From the NCBI RefSeq assembly GCF_011044495.1, contig NZ_CP049143.1, forward strand, positions 7,564,001-7,628,000: a DNA stretch of 64,000 bases, written 5' to 3'. Shown here one piece after another: positions 9,276-17,800 of the stretch. Under the pieces are notes generated by a model, which ran no database searches, was not told the origin of the DNA, and saw only the letters and a list, made by a program, of their open reading frames with translations. Numbering within the stretch: position 1 is the first letter of the stretch; each line of letters opens with the position of its first letter. A program made the position numbers and the translations under genes. Source of the DNA: Roseimicrobium sp. ORNL1. Its GTDB lineage: Bacteria; Verrucomicrobiota; Verrucomicrobiia; Verrucomicrobiales; Verrucomicrobiaceae.

Positions 9276-9291
9276 TGTTCCACGTGGAACA
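9276..9291. promoter_or_regulatory. parS centromere site in the mnmG leader
   Basis: TGTTCCACGTGGAACA is a perfect 16-base palindrome and a full match to the parS consensus recognised by chromosomal ParB. It lies 51 bp upstream of the mnmG start codon, just downstream of the best promoter candidate, so ParB binding could also affect mnmG transcription. A second site lies inside the gene. Confidence 0.92.
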
Positions 9292-9294
9292 CTT

Positions 9295-9328
9295 TTGGAC
9301 CCCTATATATAGTGGTAGAAGCCCGTTT
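9295..9328 (-). promoter_or_regulatory. Candidate mnmG promoter
   Basis: On the minus strand the run ACCACTATATATAGGGG gives a TATATA -10-like box about 80 bp before the start codon, with the AT-rich CTCAAAA about 20 bases further upstream as a weak -35. The perfect parS site would fall right after the predicted transcription start. Assignment is by eye in an otherwise GC-rich region. Confidence 0.35.
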
Positions 9329-9459
9329 TGAGGCACAACAGGTGCCATTTCCCGTCCGAAACGGGCTCAAAAGCGCGCTCTCAGGACCTTATTTGGAGGC
9401 TTGCCGGAGCACTGCATCCTGCCCTATTCTGCCCCCACTATCCCTCTCCCCTACCCGGT

Positions 9460-9858
9460 ATGGCCATGAAACGTGCCTCCAATGTACCCGCCTCCCCGGA
9501 TGCCTATGTCGCCAGCCTCACCGGGTGGCAACGTCCCTTGGTGGAGCGCCTGAGGAAGGTGGCACGCAAGGCTGCTACTGACGCCACCACGGAATCCATC
9601 AAGTGGGGACACGTGGTCTACCACTGTAATGGCCCGGTGTTTCTCATCCGCGCGGAGGAGAAACGGGTCCTCTTCGGCTTCTGGCGTGGACAGCTCCTGC
9701 GGGAGATTGAGCCCCGCCTCAAACCCGGTGGGAAGTACGAAATGGCTACCCTCCAGCTCAACGAGGGTGACACCATCTCCGACGCGGTGGTGAAGCGCCT
9801 TGTCCAAGCCGCTGTGGCCCTGAACAAGGAAATGGGCGACCCCACGGACATCAGCTAG
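9460..9858 (+). CDS. DUF1801 (YdhG-like) domain protein
   Basis: 132 residues from the ATG at 9460 (another ATG at 9466). The body matches the DUF1801 pattern: YVASLTGWQRPLVERLRKVA, then ESIKWGHVVYHCNGPVFLI, then FGFWRGQLL and the C-terminal VKRLVQAAVALNKEMG. The fold is a small alpha/beta protein related to the YdhG superfamily; no biochemical role is established for most members. It stands alone, convergent with the zincin gene 11 bp away and divergent from mnmG. An in-frame start at 9328 would add 44 unlike residues. Confidence 0.82.
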   Translation: MAMKRASNVPASPDAYVASLTGWQRPLVERLRKVARKAATDATTESIKWGHVVYHCNGPVFLIRAEEKRVLFGFWRGQLLREIEPRLKPGGKYEMATLQLNEGDTISDAVVKRLVQAAVALNKEMGDPTDIS

Positions 9859-9868
9859 CTAGGCGGAC

Positions 9869-10240
9869 TCAGCCCAGCCCCAGCGCTTCGATCTCTTCCT
9901 CCCCCCACCCCAGGTAGTGGCCCAGCTCGTGCAGCCAGGTGACGCGCACTTCCTTCCGGTACTGGTGCTCATCCCCAGATGCGTAGTCCCAGAGGTTGTC
10001 CAGAAAGAGGCGAATCCTCGGCATGTCAGCAGGACCGGCAGGAAGGGGGTCCATGCGGTTGTAGCCTTCGAAGAGGCCAAGGAGGTCGTCCGGCAGTTCG
10101 TCATCTTCTTCCAAGGCGTCTTCGATGTCCTCGTAGGTCACCAGGCATTCCTCGGAGGCGGCCCGCACTTCCTCGGGGAGCTGGCCGCGGGCGCGTTCGA
10201 CTTCCGTTTCTGCCAGGCGTAGGAGTTTGGGGTGTGGCAT
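9869..10240 (-). CDS. Zincin-like metallopeptidase family protein (PF06262 type)
   Basis: A 123-residue acidic protein with the zinc-binding HExxH motif at 104-108 (TWLHELGHYLGWGEEEIEAL), followed by a Glu-rich stretch with the likely third ligand. The preceding IRLFLDNLWDYA segment is also typical. This family of small minimal zincins has an uncharacterised biological substrate. No signal peptide is visible, so it is probably cytoplasmic. It converges with the DUF1801 gene 11 bp away and is divergent from the pectate-lyase-like gene. Confidence 0.88.
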   Translation of the reverse strand: MPHPKLLRLAETEVERARGQLPEEVRAASEECLVTYEDIEDALEEDDELPDDLLGLFEGYNRMDPLPAGPADMPRIRLFLDNLWDYASGDEHQYRKEVRVTWLHELGHYLGWGEEEIEALGLG

Positions 10241-10327
10241 GAGTCTGAACGGCGATTGAAAGAAAGTGACTCACCACCGTCGAATAGACAAGCTCAGCCG
10301 ACGGCAGTTCCTCCCCGTACTCTCTCC

Positions 10328-11779
10328 ATGCGCCCTCCCTGTCTTCTTTTTCTACTGGTTCTCCTCCTTGGAAGTAGCGCTCCCCTCCTCCGCCTCTCGG
10401 CGGCGGACGACTTCAAGCCAGAAGGTTTCGGCGCCTCCTCCCAAGGCGGCGTAGGCGGCAAGGTGCTCATGGTTTCCCGCCTCGATGACAATCCGAAGAA
10501 GCCCGCCCCCGGAAGCCTGCGCTGGGCGCTCCGCCAGAAGGGTCCGCGGGTGGTGAAATTCTCTGTCAGCGGGACCATTGCGTTGCAGGACCGGATTGAA
10601 ATCAAAGAACCCTTCCTCACCATCGACGGCTCGGATGCACCCGGCGCGGGCATCTGCATTCGCGGGGGAAGCCTGGAGTTCAAGCGCACCCACGACATCA
10701 TCGTCCGCCACATCCGCGTACGCCTCGGAGACGAGACGACCCTGCGCAAGGTGAAGGCCACGAAGCGTGACCGCCCGCCGAACTCGGATGGCCTGGACTG
10801 TATCGGGCTGACGGACTGCCGTCGCGTGCTCTTTGACCACTGCTCCGTCTCGTGGAGTTGCGACGAGCTCTTCGGCATCACCCGCTGCCAGGACGTGACC
10901 ATCCAGTGGTGCATCCTGGGTGAGCCGCTGTCCAATCCAAGGCTCCATCCCTACGGTGACCATCACGCCTTCGTGCTGAACTGCAGTGCCAGCACCCTGA
11001 GCCTGCATCACTGCCTGCTGGCCCGGTTCGTGATGCGCGGCCCGCAGTTCGAGTGCAACGACATGACGCCCAAGAGCAAGTACACCGTGCGCATGGAGGC
11101 GGTGAACAATGTCATCTTCGACTACGAGCGCAGCGGCTCCCGCTACTCCACCGGGGTGGAAGAGAAGAACGGCACCGGCAAGGGCAAGGTCTTCCGCTTC
11201 CAGTTCCTGAACAATCTCTACATCACCTCCTCTCCCAAAGCGGTGGAGATTGAGCCCATCGAGAAGCATGGGCACGGCGCGGATGTGCGCACCGCGGTGC
11301 AGGGAAACAAAGTGATCGCGAAGCCGGTGATGAAGCTGCTCGGTGCATCCAGTTCCCCGGCCAGACCCCCCCTGCTGGATCACAAGGGTCTCCCCCGCCC
11401 CCGCCCGGACACCGCCAAGGCGATGAAGAGTGTCGAGTTGCCACCGATAGGCACCGGGTATTGGGCGGCTGCTTTGGCCACGGCGCGGCCCGTCATGTGG
11501 GCGGGCGGAAAGACGCCGGACGAAGTCGTGGGTGAGCGCCTCTTCTCCGCACCTGTTCCAGTCACCCTTGAGTCCGTCGAAACGGCGGCTCACCGGGTGC
11601 TGGCCGAGGCCGGGAATCGCGGTCCCTTGGATGCCGTGGATGCCCGCCTGATCATGGATGTGACCATGCTCCGCTTTGGCAGTCCCCTCACCTCACAGAA
11701 GGATGTCGGCGGCTGGCCGGACTTGGGCGGGAAGGGTGTGCCGCGACTGGGCGTGATGATGCCGGTCCCGCAAAATTGA
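10328..11779 (+). CDS. Secreted pectate-lyase-like beta-helix protein
   Basis: 483 residues from the ATG at 10328, which opens a signal peptide (MRPPCLLFLLVLLLGSSAP); a start at 10232 would precede it with unlike sequence. The protein shows the right-handed parallel beta-helix pattern of family-1 pectate lyases: PGSLRWALRQKGPRVVKFSV, IIVRHIRVRLGDE, DGLDCIGLTDCRRVLFDHCS and SWSCDELFGI. The family cleaves pectate by calcium-dependent beta-elimination outside the cytoplasm; whether this member uses pectate or another polyuronide is not certain, and catalytic residues were not traced. Single gene with a pyrimidine-rich leader. Confidence 0.82.
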   Translation: MRPPCLLFLLVLLLGSSAPLLRLSAADDFKPEGFGASSQGGVGGKVLMVSRLDDNPKKPAPGSLRWALRQKGPRVVKFSVSGTIALQDRIEIKEPFLTIDGSDAPGAGICIRGGSLEFKRTHDIIVRHIRVRLGDETTLRKVKATKRDRPPNSDGLDCIGLTDCRRVLFDHCSVSWSCDELFGITRCQDVTIQWCILGEPLSNPRLHPYGDHHAFVLNCSASTLSLHHCLLARFVMRGPQFECNDMTPKSKYTVRMEAVNNVIFDYERSGSRYSTGVEEKNGTGKGKVFRFQFLNNLYITSSPKAVEIEPIEKHGHGADVRTAVQGNKVIAKPVMKLLGASSSPARPPLLDHKGLPRPRPDTAKAMKSVELPPIGTGYWAAALATARPVMWAGGKTPDEVVGERLFSAPVPVTLESVETAAHRVLAEAGNRGPLDAVDARLIMDVTMLRFGSPLTSQKDVGGWPDLGGKGVPRLGVMMPVPQN

Positions 11780-11816
11780 ATTGACTGAGACGAGCTGGGT
11801 CAGTCTGCACCACAGG

Positions 11817-12104
11817 TCAGCGGGCCAGCGCCACTTGGTTCCCAACCGGGGTTGTTGGTGCAATATTAGGCAAGGGCTTGCCTTGCTGCTCCGCCTCCAG
11901 GGCACGCTTCACTTCGCCAGTTTCGAGGTGGAGTTGGCCGGACGGTGTGGCATCGCCCGTCAGGCGTCCCACAGATCTGCCCATCGCCTGGATCATGCGG
12001 TTGGCGCCATCCAGCGGATTGGCCATCTGGCCCATGTTCTGGCAGCTGGTGAGCATGAGGGCCGAGCAGGCGAAAAGAAAAAGGCAGGCGGTGCGTAGGA
12101 TCAT
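11817..12104 (-). CDS. Small predicted lipoprotein
   Basis: 95 residues with a hydrophobic N-terminus ending in the lipobox LMLTSC (Cys near 21), so it is predicted to be lipid-anchored in the envelope. The mature part (QNMGQMANPLDGANRMIQAM onward) is short and polar, ends LPNIAPTTPVGNQVALAR, and matches no family I recognise. A TATGAT box lies about 10 bases before the start on the minus strand. Convergent with the pectate-lyase-like gene 37 bp away. Confidence 0.75.
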   Translation of the reverse strand: MILRTACLFLFACSALMLTSCQNMGQMANPLDGANRMIQAMGRSVGRLTGDATPSGQLHLETGEVKRALEAEQQGKPLPNIAPTTPVGNQVALAR

Positions 12105-12236
12105 CTGATCCGGTGTATCATAAGCCTCCCTCGGTGGGAAGCCGCAAAAACGTCATCGAACAAAAGCGGCGGGTGATTCGTCTCATCCTATTCAGCGCTT
12201 CCCTACATCAACCAACACTGTTAGTCTCGCCCTGCC

Positions 12237-12974
12237 ATGAACTCCCGCTCTCGCACTGTGTTCGTCGCTGCTACCGCCGCTTTCGCCCTGTGTCTCATGG
12301 GGGGGTCCCTGCTACAGGCGCAGCAGGCTCGTTCCCGCCTCGGCGGCACGACGGAGCCGGGCTCCTTGTACATCGAAGATATTCTGCCGAAGCCCGTCCG
12401 CCTGAGCGTGGCTGGCGACTCGATCATCTATTACCAGATCGACATGCAGCGTCCCCTGGGCCAGATGGCGCCCGGCACCACGGTGCAGCTCGTGGCGATG
12501 ACGGACACCAGCTACAAGGTCCGCGGCCGTGCCCGGCATGGCGACGTCGCCGGCTGGATGCGGAAGGAGGATCTGAAGTCGCCCGATCCCCAGCTCTACG
12601 ACAAGCTGAAGGCCTTCTATGAACGGCAGAAGAAGGTGGACGAATTGATCGCCAACCGCCAGGTGGCGCTGGGCATGACCAATCTGGAAGTGGAACAGTC
12701 CCTGGGTCGCCCCACGCGCAAGTCCACCAAGATCACCGCAGCGGGCCGTGAGGAAGTGCTGGAGTACAGCATCTTTGACAAGGTTCCCCAAGTCACCACC
12801 GGCCGCGATGCCTCCGGTCAGCTCGTTCAGTCGACCATCTATGTGAAAGTCGAAGTCGGCCGCCTGACCGTCGGTTTCCAGAATGGCGCCGTGAGCGAGA
12901 TCAACGAGACCATGGGCAATCCCCTGGGTGCCGGCGGCGTGAAGATTGTGCCGGGGCCGATCACGGTGTTCTGA
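12237..12974 (+). CDS. Secreted SH3-like hypothetical protein
   Basis: 245 residues with a signal peptide (FVAATAAFALCLMGGSLLQA, cleaved near residue 30). Residues 70-110 (PGTTVQLVAMTDTSYKVRGR, then GDVAGWMRKEDL) look like a bacterial SH3-like domain as in periplasmic cell-wall proteins. The middle has a short helical stretch, and residues 140-200 (GMTNLEVEQSLGRPTRKS) recall the SmpA/BamE-type motif in which an outer-membrane-associated fold senses GxTxxEVxxxLGxP. No enzymatic motif is seen. The last 13 codons and stop are repeated imperfectly after the next gene at about 14508-14553. Confidence 0.7.
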   Translation: MNSRSRTVFVAATAAFALCLMGGSLLQAQQARSRLGGTTEPGSLYIEDILPKPVRLSVAGDSIIYYQIDMQRPLGQMAPGTTVQLVAMTDTSYKVRGRARHGDVAGWMRKEDLKSPDPQLYDKLKAFYERQKKVDELIANRQVALGMTNLEVEQSLGRPTRKSTKITAAGREEVLEYSIFDKVPQVTTGRDASGQLVQSTIYVKVEVGRLTVGFQNGAVSEINETMGNPLGAGGVKIVPGPITVF

Positions 12975-12979
12975 TTTGG
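12934..12979 (+). repeat. Imperfect direct repeat, copy 1
   Basis: The 3' end of the SH3-like gene (GGCGTGAAGATTGTGCCGGG region, stop codon and following TTTGG) recurs about 1.57 kb downstream at 14508-14553 with roughly 40 of 46 positions equal. The two copies flank the glycosyltransferase gene. Confidence 0.75.
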
Positions 12980-13246
12980 TATATCATGGTACATTGTGGT
13001 GTATCAGGATGGGTTAGACCATGGTGGGAACTTTGCCGGATGTATGCCATGGCCTACACAAATGTACCTAGTGAGGAATAGGGTCGTGGTGTAGCTGCGT
13101 GCCTCTGGGCTCGCACGGATTGACCTTGAGTTCCCCGCGCACTAGGCGTGGGGGATGCCCCCGCATTCTACCATGTGTTCCATGAGCTTTGGCGCCGTTC
13201 GCCAGCACCATCCGGGAAGCGGCTGGACTGGGGCGGGACCGTGGCC
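12980..13246. other. Intergenic region with GGTRTATCA motifs
   Basis: No gene is supported here. The stretch holds GGTATATCA (12979) and GGTGTATCA (12999), two of six copies of this 9-mer seen in non-coding DNA of the first 15 kb, and then GC-rich sequence leading into the glycosyltransferase gene. A promoter for that gene is expected but not clearly visible. Confidence 0.4.
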
Positions 13247-14500
13247 ATGCTGACCATCCTTCTTACCAACTGGATCCTCAGCGGGCGCAGCGGCACGGAA
13301 ACGCACGTCCGTGATCTCGCCCTCGGGCTGAAGGCGCGCGGCCACCGGCCCATGGTCTTCACCCTTTCTTGGGGAGAGCTGGCGGAGGAACTCGTGGCCA
13401 GTGGTGTGCCCGTGGTCACCAATCTTGAGGCGTTGCCTTGGAAACCGGATCTGGTTCATGGACACCACAATTTCACCACCCTCAGCGCCCTGCTGGCCCT
13501 GCCTGGCACCCCGGGATTGTTTGTCTGCCATGACTTCCTGGCGTGGCATGACGAGGCTCCCAAGTTTCCACGGCTCCTGATGTATGCCGCGGTGGATATC
13601 TCACGGCAGGAGCGCATCGCCTCGGAGGTGAAGTGCAGCGTGTCAGATGTGCTTTGCATCAGGAATGCGGTGGACCTTACCCGTTTTCCGAGCCGAACCC
13701 AGCCCCTTCCGCCGGAGCCCAGGCGCGCCTTGGTCTTTGGAAATCTCGCGACCGAGCTCTCCGTAGTCACCCCCATCCGCGAGGCATGCAGGATGCGTGG
13801 CGTGCAGCTCGACATGGCAGGCGCGGGAGCCGGCAAACTCGTCACCGATCCCGAGAAGATCCTCGGGGGGTATGACTTGGTGTTTGGCCAGGGGCGCTGT
13901 GCGATGGAGTCGCTGGTGACAGGCTGTGCCGTCATCTTGTGTGGACGGGAGGGCATGGGGCCCATGATCACTTCCGACAACTTCGAAACACTGAGAAACG
14001 ACAATTTCGGCCGGCGCTGCCTTACTGAACCCCTGGAAACAGGTTCAGTGCTTACTGCTCTCGACACCTACGCCCGCACTGACCATGGGGTCATGCATAA
14101 CCTGGCGCGGACCAGGCTGGGGATGGATGAAATGGTGGACCAGTGGCTGGCAGCCTACCGCACGCTGCTGGCGCTCCCCTGTCCCTCGGATCCCATTGAG
14201 GAGATGCGTGCGAGCGCCATCATGCTCGCCAAACTCTCCCCGCCGCTTCTCGGAAACTTCCGGGCATATGAGCAGTTCGTAGCGCACACCCGGGAAGTGG
14301 CTGAGATGAAGGATGTCATCGCACGCGTGAAATCAGAACGTGATCGCGCCAAAGCCACGCTCATCCGGGAGCGTGAACGTCAGGATTCCTTGATGCGGGT
14401 GAGAGGGTTTATGGCCACCTGCTGGAAACGCCCGTGGCTCCGGCCGCTCGTCCAGTTGCTGGGGCTGCGTCCGGCCAGGGACGAATTTCACCGAGCGTAA
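13247..14500 (+). CDS. Glycosyltransferase (GT4-like)
   Basis: 417 residues from the ATG at 13247, which gives the typical N-terminal strand MLTILLTNWILSGRSGTETH with the donor/acceptor-loop GRSGTE; upstream in-frame codons from 13148 give an unlike N-terminus. GLKARGHRPMVFTLSWGELA, DLVHGHHNFTTL and a C-terminal nucleotide-sugar half (FGNLATELSVVTPIREACRM; GRCAMESLVTGCAVILCG) fit the GT-B fold of family 4, although the E-x7-E motif is weak. A C-terminal coiled stretch (ARVKSERDRAKATLIRERER) follows. It probably builds surface polysaccharide; donor and acceptor are unknown. Flanked by direct repeats that may mark its insertion. Confidence 0.75.
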   Translation: MLTILLTNWILSGRSGTETHVRDLALGLKARGHRPMVFTLSWGELAEELVASGVPVVTNLEALPWKPDLVHGHHNFTTLSALLALPGTPGLFVCHDFLAWHDEAPKFPRLLMYAAVDISRQERIASEVKCSVSDVLCIRNAVDLTRFPSRTQPLPPEPRRALVFGNLATELSVVTPIREACRMRGVQLDMAGAGAGKLVTDPEKILGGYDLVFGQGRCAMESLVTGCAVILCGREGMGPMITSDNFETLRNDNFGRRCLTEPLETGSVLTALDTYARTDHGVMHNLARTRLGMDEMVDQWLAAYRTLLALPCPSDPIEEMRASAIMLAKLSPPLLGNFRAYEQFVAHTREVAEMKDVIARVKSERDRAKATLIRERERQDSLMRVRGFMATCWKRPWLRPLVQLLGLRPARDEFHRA

Positions 14501-14507
14501 GCAGCAG

Positions 14508-14553
14508 CGGCGGTGTGAAGATTGTGCCGGGGCTGATCGTGGTGTTTTGATAT
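14508..14553 (+). repeat. Imperfect direct repeat, copy 2 (gene-end remnant)
   Basis: Starts 8 bp after the glycosyltransferase stop. It would translate to GGVKIVPGLIVVF-stop, against GGVKIVPGPITVF-stop at the end of the SH3-like gene, so it is a remnant or duplicate of that gene end. Only this tail is present. Confidence 0.75.
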
Positions 14554-14601
14554 GGAATAAGGTATATCACACCATATTTGAATACAGTGTGAGACCCACT
14601 C

Positions 14602-14797
14602 AAGGAGTGGGGTCATTCCTGGCCCCATGGAAGGGTGGCAATACGGTGGGGGGATGCACCACGGGTGAGTTCAATCGCAAAGCAGCAGAGCAGCAAAGGC
14701 TGAGGAGTACGACGTGCCCACCTGGTGATGAGCGTGGCGATTGTCGAACCTCAGGAGAGGCGTTACGCAAATGGGAGCAGGAATGCTCCCACTCCTT
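14602..14797. repeat. BIME-like inverted-repeat element (family E)
   Basis: Arms 14602-14627 and 14772-14797 are complementary at 22 of 26 positions. Each arm also folds on itself: TGGGGTC/GGCCCCA on the left and TGGGAGC/GCTCCCA on the right, so the differences between arms are compensatory. The 144-base core has no gene. It lies between the convergent glycosyltransferase and uvrA genes. Confidence 0.8.
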
Positions 14798-14883
14798 GAA
14801 GAGGTGGCAGCTTCTCCCGGCCACAACCAAGGATCGGGGCTCTCCTGTCCCCGCTTTTGTGCGGTAGCGCGAGAAGCCCCTCC

Positions 14884-17800
14884 CTACTTCTCCAGCAGCG
14901 CCTTCAAGAACACCCCCGTCCGGCTGCCCTTCGCCTTTGCCACTTGTTCCGGTGTGCCGGTGGCCACGACTTTGCCGCCGTGCTCCCCTGCTTCCGGACC
15001 GATATCGATAACGTAATCCGCTTCGGCCATGACATCGAGGTGATGCTCAATCACCACCACCATGTGGCCTTCATTCACAAGCCGATGGAGGATCTCGATC
15101 AATCGTACGACATCGTGGTGATGCAGACCAATGGTAGGCTCCTCAATGAGGTAGAGATTGCGCTTGGTATTCTTCAGCCCGCGCATCTTCTCCGTCACCG
15201 TGCGGCCCTGCCCGGCGTTGAGTTCGGTCACCAGTTTCAGGCGTTGTGCTTCGCCACCGCTGAGCGTGGGACTTGGCTGGCCAAGTTGCAAATACCCGAG
15301 ACCTGTCTCCGCCAACAGCGCCAGAGGTCGTGCGATGCGTGGAATGCTCGCGAAGAACTCCGCTGCCTCCGCGATGCTCATGCGCAGGACATCGCCGATG
15401 TGCTTGCCGTTGTACTCGATCTCCAGCGTGGCGCTGTTGAAGCGCAGTCCGTGACAGACCTCACAATGCACGCGTGTGGTCGGCAGGAAGTTCATCTCCA
15501 CCTTCACCTCGCCATTGCCGCCGCAGGTTTCGCAGCGGCCGCCTTCAGTGTTGAAGGAGAATCGTCCCGCCTCATACCCACGCGCACGTGCTGCAGGTAC
15601 TTGGGCGAAGAGTTTGCGGATGTCATCCAGCACACCCACATAGGTCGCAGGACAGGAGCGGGAAGTTTTTCCAATCGGCGACTGATCCACTTCATATACC
15701 GCCGCGATCTGATCCACGCCGTGGATGGAGGTCCAGAGTTTCTTCTCCCCGTTCTTGGACTTGCGGCCTTTCTTCTTCGCATTAGCCAGTTCTTCCTTCA
15801 CTGCGGGATGCAGCACAGCGCGCATGAGCGAGCTTTTGCCGCTGCCACTCACGCCGGTGATGATGGTGAGGCATCCGAAGGGAAGGCTCACATCCACCTT
15901 GCGCAGGTTGTTGGCAGTAGCGCCTTTGAGTGTGAGCCAGCCATTCGAATCATTTTTCTTCGGTAGGGGGCGTCGCTTGCCGTGCAGCGGATGCGGCATC
16001 ACATTGCGTAGTGCCTTGCCAGTGACGGAGTCCTCGTGCTTCGAAATTTCATCAAGGTTCCCCATCGCCACGATCTGGCCACCGAAGCGACCGGCGCCGG
16101 GGCCGAGATCGATGATGGTATCCGCACGGCGCATGGTGTCCTCGTCGTGTTCCACCACGAGCAGTGAGTTGCCCTTGTCGCGCAGCGCGGAGAGCGTGTT
16201 CAGCAGGCGCTCGTTGTCGCGCGGATGCAGGCCGATGGTGGGCTCGTCGAGCACGTAGAGCACGCCGCGTAGATTCGAGCCGAGCTGTGATGCCAGGCGG
16301 ATGCGCTGGGCCTCGCCACCACTCAGGGTGTCGGCACTACGATTGAGCTGGAGATAGGCCAGGCCCACCTCCTGCATGAAGAGCAGTCGCTGCGAGATCT
16401 CCTTCATGATGTCGCGCGCGATCTCCGCCTGCCGTCCGGTGAATTTCAGCTTGGCCACCACATCCGAGGCTCTCTCTGCGGAGAGTTCTGCAATCTGCTC
16501 GAGATGGATGCCCTGCACCTGTACCGCACGCGCCACGGGATTCATGCGCGCACCATGGCAGGAGGGGCATTGGACGATGGCGTGCTCCCCGCTATCGAAG
16601 CGGCGTTCTTCTTCCATCTCCACTTCGAGTTGCGAGACGTCATCGCGACGTTCTCCGTCCGAGGCGCCTTCCATCACCACGCCGAAGCCACGGCAGGATT
16701 TGCACCAGCCGTGCGGGCTGTTGAAGGAGAAGAGGCGCGGGTCGAGTTCCTCAAAGCTCATGCTGCACTGCGGGCAGCTCATCTCCGTGTTCAGCACACG
16801 GATGGACTTGTCCTGCAGGCGAACCTTGAGCATGCCCTTGCCGAGCTTGAGCGCCTTTTCAATCAAGGGCCTCAAGGCCAGTGCGCGGGCGTTCTTCTCG
16901 GTCTTGCCCAGCACCGCATCGATGGAGTGTTCCTTGAATCGTTCCAGCCGCTTGAAGTTCGCCGTGTCGCGGAAGTCGCCGTCCACGAGCAGTGTCTCAA
17001 TGCCCTGCTTGCGGGCGAACTCCGCAACTTCGGTGTGGAAACCCTTTCGTGCTTTGATCAGGGGCGCCATGATGTGGAGCACCGATTTCTTTGCGAGGCC
17101 TTCGACTGTCGCGACCACGGAGCTGATGCTTTGCTTCTCCACGGGGATGCTGCAGTTCGGGCAGTACTGCGTGCCGCACTTGGCAAAGAGGAGTCTCAGG
17201 AAATGATACACCTCCGTGACCGTGGCCACCGTGCTCTTGCCACTGCCGCGTGACACACGCTGCTCGATGGCGACTGTGGGCGGGACACCAGCGATGAGAT
17301 CCACATCAGGCTTCTCCATCTGCTCCACAAAGGTGCGGGCGAAGACGGACATGCTGTCCAGGAAGCGGCGCTGCCCTTCTGCGAAGATGAGATCAAACGC
17401 GAGCGAGGACTTGCCGCTGCCGCTCAAGCCGGTAACCACCACCAGCTGATCACGCGGGATATCGAGATTGAAGTTCTTCAGGTTGTGCTCGCGCGCGCCA
17501 CGGATGGAGATCGCGTTCTTCGCAAGCGCGAGGCCCTTGCCATAGCCGACCTCATCATCGCGCACGATATTGCCACTGGATTCCGGGATCTCGTAGGCGG
17601 CTCTGGCATCACCATCCAGGGCGCCACGCAGATACTTGCCCGTCCATGATTTTTCACAAGCCGCCACCTGTTCCGGTGTGCCGGCAATCACCAACTGTCC
17701 GCCGTCCGAACCGGCCTCGGGACCGAGGTCGATGATCCAGTCGGCGCATTTGATGACCTCGGTGTTGTGCTCAATGACGAGGATGCTGTGCCCTTCATCC

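Noticed and set aside
9226-9459. Possible replication origin next to the parS sites
   Set aside because: No DnaA-box cluster (TTATCCACA-like) and no AT-rich unwinding region were seen; the origin may be near but is not shown here.
10352-11593. A 413-codon open frame on the minus strand
   Set aside because: Antisense to the pectate-lyase-like gene, which has a clear signal peptide and beta-helix motifs.
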